From Gemmata massiliana (GTDB lineage: Bacteria > Planctomycetota > Planctomycetia > Gemmatales > Gemmataceae), in NCBI RefSeq assembly GCF_901538265.1, contig NZ_LR593886.1, forward strand, positions 248,001-312,000: a stretch of 64,000 nt of DNA, given 5' to 3'. The notes beneath the pieces are model-generated. The model ran no database searches. It was not told the origin of the DNA and saw nothing but the letters and a program-made list of their open reading frames with translations. Of this stretch, positions 61,899-64,000 are shown one piece after another (position 1 is the first letter of the stretch; the number at the start of each line of letters is the position of its first letter). The translations under genes were made by a program, and so were the position numbers.

Positions 61899-63110
61899 AT
61901 GAAGGTTCACGAGTACCAGGCCAAAGAACTGCTCGCCGCCGCGGGCGCGAACGTGCCCAAGCACGTCGTCTGCAAGACGCCCGACGAGGCCGCCGCCGCG
62001 TTCGACCAGCTCAGTAACGGCGGCGGGGTCATGGTGAAGGCCCAGATCCACGCCGGCGGGCGCGGGGCCGGGCAGCTCGTCGGGTTCGCGGACAAGCTCG
62101 GCGGGGTCAAGTTCTGTAGCAGCAAAGAAAAGGCGCGGGCGATCGCCGAGACGATGCTGAAGCACCCGCTGAAGACGCTCCAGACCAGCCCGCAGGGGCA
62201 ACCGATCCGCACGCTCATCGTTCAGGCCGACGCGGAGCCGGACAAGGAGTTCTACGTCGCCGTCGTGTTCGACCGCGGGGTCGGGCTGCCGGTGCTCATG
62301 GCGTCCGCGGCCGGCGGCATGGACATCGAGAAGGTCGCGCACGACACGCCCGAGAAGATCATCAAGGTGCCGTTCAGCCCGGAAACCGGGCTGCTCCCGT
62401 TCCAGGCCCGGCGCCTCGCCTACGAACTCGGCTTCACCGGCGACCAGGTCGCGAAGGCCGAGAAGATCATGCTCGCGCTCTCGAAGGTCTACCTGGAGAA
62501 GGACGCGACCCTCGCCGAAGTGAACCCGCTCGCGGTCACGAAGTCCGGCGACGTGGTGGTGCTCGACGCGAAGTTCGATTTCGACGACAACGCGCTGTTC
62601 CGCCACAAGGACGTCGCGGCCCTGCGCGACGAGAGCGAGGAGAACCCGGCCGAGCTGCGGGCGGGCAAGGCGAACCTGAACTTCATTCAGTTGGACGGGA
62701 CCATCGCGTGCCTGGTGAACGGCGCGGGCCTGGCGATGGCCACGATGGACATCATCAACTACCACGGGAAGGCCCACGGCGTCGGCCCGGCGAACTTCCT
62801 GGACGTGGGCGGGAGCGTGACCGCGGCCGGGGCGGTCGAGGCGTTCCGCATCATCCTCTCCGATCCGAAGGTGAAGGGCATTCTGGTGAACGTGTTCGGC
62901 GGGATCGCGAGCTGCGCGACCATCGCCGACGCGCTCGTGAAGGCCGGCAAGGAGGTCGGGTTCAAGGTGCCGGTCGTCGTGCGGCTCGAGGGCAACGAGG
63001 TCGAAAAGGCGCGGGCCATTCTCGCGGCCGCGGCCGCCGACCTCCCCACCCTGAAGACCGCCGCCGACCTGACGGGCGCCGCGAAGCTGATCGTCGAGCT
63101 GAGCAAGTGA
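61899..63110 (+). CDS. sucC: Succinate--CoA ligase [ADP-forming] subunit beta
   Basis: A 403-residue ATP-grasp protein. It starts MKVHEYQAKELLAAAGA, the family N-terminus, and has the nucleotide site VKAQIHAGGRGAGQLV, the central EVNPLAVTKSGDVVVLDAKF and the CoA-ligase domain GAGLAMATMDIINYHG, then FLDVGGS and NVFGGIASC. It joins succinyl-CoA hydrolysis to ATP or GTP formation in the citric acid cycle. In most bacteria sucD follows directly; here a lipoprotein gene follows instead and no sucD is in view. Confidence 0.97.
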   Translation: MKVHEYQAKELLAAAGANVPKHVVCKTPDEAAAAFDQLSNGGGVMVKAQIHAGGRGAGQLVGFADKLGGVKFCSSKEKARAIAETMLKHPLKTLQTSPQGQPIRTLIVQADAEPDKEFYVAVVFDRGVGLPVLMASAAGGMDIEKVAHDTPEKIIKVPFSPETGLLPFQARRLAYELGFTGDQVAKAEKIMLALSKVYLEKDATLAEVNPLAVTKSGDVVVLDAKFDFDDNALFRHKDVAALRDESEENPAELRAGKANLNFIQLDGTIACLVNGAGLAMATMDIINYHGKAHGVGPANFLDVGGSVTAAGAVEAFRIILSDPKVKGILVNVFGGIASCATIADALVKAGKEVGFKVPVVVRLEGNEVEKARAILAAAAADLPTLKTAADLTGAAKLIVELSK

Positions 63111-63142
63111 CTTACCCGCTTCTTCCGGAGAGGAACCCGAAG

Positions 63143-64000
63143 ATGATTGTCCCCCTGACGTCGCGTCGCGCGGCCGCCATGCTCCTCGCGGTGCTGCTGG
63201 GGCTGACCGCGCTGCCCGGGTGCGGCGGGTCCACGCCCCAAGCTGAGAAGAAGGACGACAAGAAAGAAGACCCCAAGAAGGGGCCGGACGCGGACCCGAA
63301 AAAGGGCGACGCGGACCCGAAGAAGGGCCCGTCGACGATCATCGAACCGAAGAGCGTGCTCGGCCCGGTCGAACCCGACGCCGACAAGATGGCGATGACG
63401 TTTCTGAAGGACTTGGGCCAGGGAATCGCGAAGGCGGACGCGCTCTCGTCGGCGTTCCTCAAGGACGTGGGCAAGCCGCTCGAACTGCCGGACGACATCA
63501 AGAACGGCGTCAGCACCGACGCTGCGACCCGGTGGCTCAAGTACATCGGCGAGGGGTACGCCTTCTCGCTGGCCCTGGACCGGCAGCAGGCCGGGGACGT
63601 GGTGATCTTGCTCGGACAGGTCAACGGGCGCCAACTGCCGCCGGCCGGTGGCGGGTACTCGCTGCGGTTGATTAAGGACGCGGGTGCGTGGAAAGTGGAC
63701 GCGCTCGCCATCACATCGGCGGAGTTCAAGGGGCGCATCGCGACCGGCGCCGCGGACGCCGCGCTGCAGGAATTCGCCGCGACGTTGTTTGTCGAGCTCC
63801 TGGCCGACTCGAACGGAATGGAGCCGAAGAACCGCGCCCCGGCTCTCGCGCACGCGATGGTCCCCGCGCTCCGGGTTTCGTGGGCTCCCCCGTTCGAGGG
63901 GGATACCAAGCAGGGGTACGACTACAGTACCGGCAAACTGACGGTCAAAGCCACCGAGTACGGCGGCGGAACCAAGGAGTTCAGCGTCTCGAAAATCGCC
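63143..64000 (+). CDS. Lipoprotein of unknown function, 3' end outside window
   Basis: The frame is open from ATG 63143 to the last base (286 codons visible). A lipoprotein signal ends in LTALPGC near residue 27. A Lys/Asp/Pro-rich linker with repeats of ADPKKG follows. Then comes a mixed domain with FLKDLGQGIAKADALSSAFL and YIGEGYAFSLALDRQQAGD, with no recognised family. GGAGAGG lies about 10 nt upstream of the ATG. It is 32 nt downstream of sucC on the same strand and may share its transcript, but no link to the citric acid cycle is evident. Confidence 0.78.
   Translation, partial: MIVPLTSRRAAAMLLAVLLGLTALPGCGGSTPQAEKKDDKKEDPKKGPDADPKKGDADPKKGPSTIIEPKSVLGPVEPDADKMAMTFLKDLGQGIAKADALSSAFLKDVGKPLELPDDIKNGVSTDAATRWLKYIGEGYAFSLALDRQQAGDVVILLGQVNGRQLPPAGGGYSLRLIKDAGAWKVDALAITSAEFKGRIATGAADAALQEFAATLFVELLADSNGMEPKNRAPALAHAMVPALRVSWAPPFEGDTKQGYDYSTGKLTVKATEYGGGTKEFSVSKIA

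Overview
The window reads as chromosomal DNA of a high-GC planctomycete, most probably of the Gemmata group. This is inferred from gene content: PknB-type Ser/Thr kinases with unusual C-terminal extensions, large low-complexity membrane proteins with zinc-ribbon or Pro/Gly-rich segments, an M28 peptidase with PA and PDZ parts, a Lys/Ala/Pro-rich histone-tail-like mini-protein, and long palindromic intergenic repeats. No tRNA, rRNA, CRISPR array or phage module was recognised.

Layout. 1-7.5 kb: the end of a family 9 glycosyltransferase, Maf, pheS (without pheT), a queD-queC pair for queuosine precursors, a zinc-ribbon membrane protein, and a small phosphonate locus (HD protein, phnX, TauE/SafE permease). 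7.5-17.8 kb: a heavy-metal P-type ATPase containing two translated dispersed repeats, a LarA-like protein, two exported peptidases (M28, S9) and an ABC-2 permease. 18-27.5 kb: a 1668-residue coiled-coil/TPR membrane protein, a HEAT-repeat lipoprotein, a kinase fused to a receiver-like domain, and an unknown protein.

27.7-31.5 kb is an accessory island. A 1.45 kb insertion sequence with a decayed transposase splits a small ORF and is flanked by a 6-bp duplication. An AT-rich segment follows with three same-strand genes for membrane proteins of unknown function, the last carrying a soluble alpha/beta domain.

31.5-43.6 kb is dominated by assimilatory nitrate reduction. On the minus strand, in transcription order, lie SUMT (siroheme synthesis), nirB, a Rieske NirD, the molybdopterin nitrate reductase, an NirB-like FAD/BFD electron-transfer protein and a NarK transporter. 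Three of these genes are joined by 4-nt stop/start overlaps. A FixL/FixJ-like two-component pair is divergent from the cluster across an intergenic region containing an inverted repeat, so it may regulate the operon.

43.6-64 kb: a 2OG-Fe(II) oxygenase, a translationally coupled OLD-like ATPase plus TOPRIM-like protein (a candidate two-gene defence module), uvrB, a kinase-TPR protein, a 41-residue membrane mini-protein, a TIM-barrel isomerase, SDR, a frameshifted CAP-domain protein, a kinase-beta-helix giant, the Lys-rich mini-protein, a DinB gene remnant, an M20 deacylase, sucC (without sucD) and a lipoprotein cut by the window end.

The best candidates for undescribed biology are the AT-rich membrane-protein island (29.2-31.5 kb) and the ATPase/TOPRIM-like pair (44.3-46.1 kb). 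Both functional readings are inferences from architecture.
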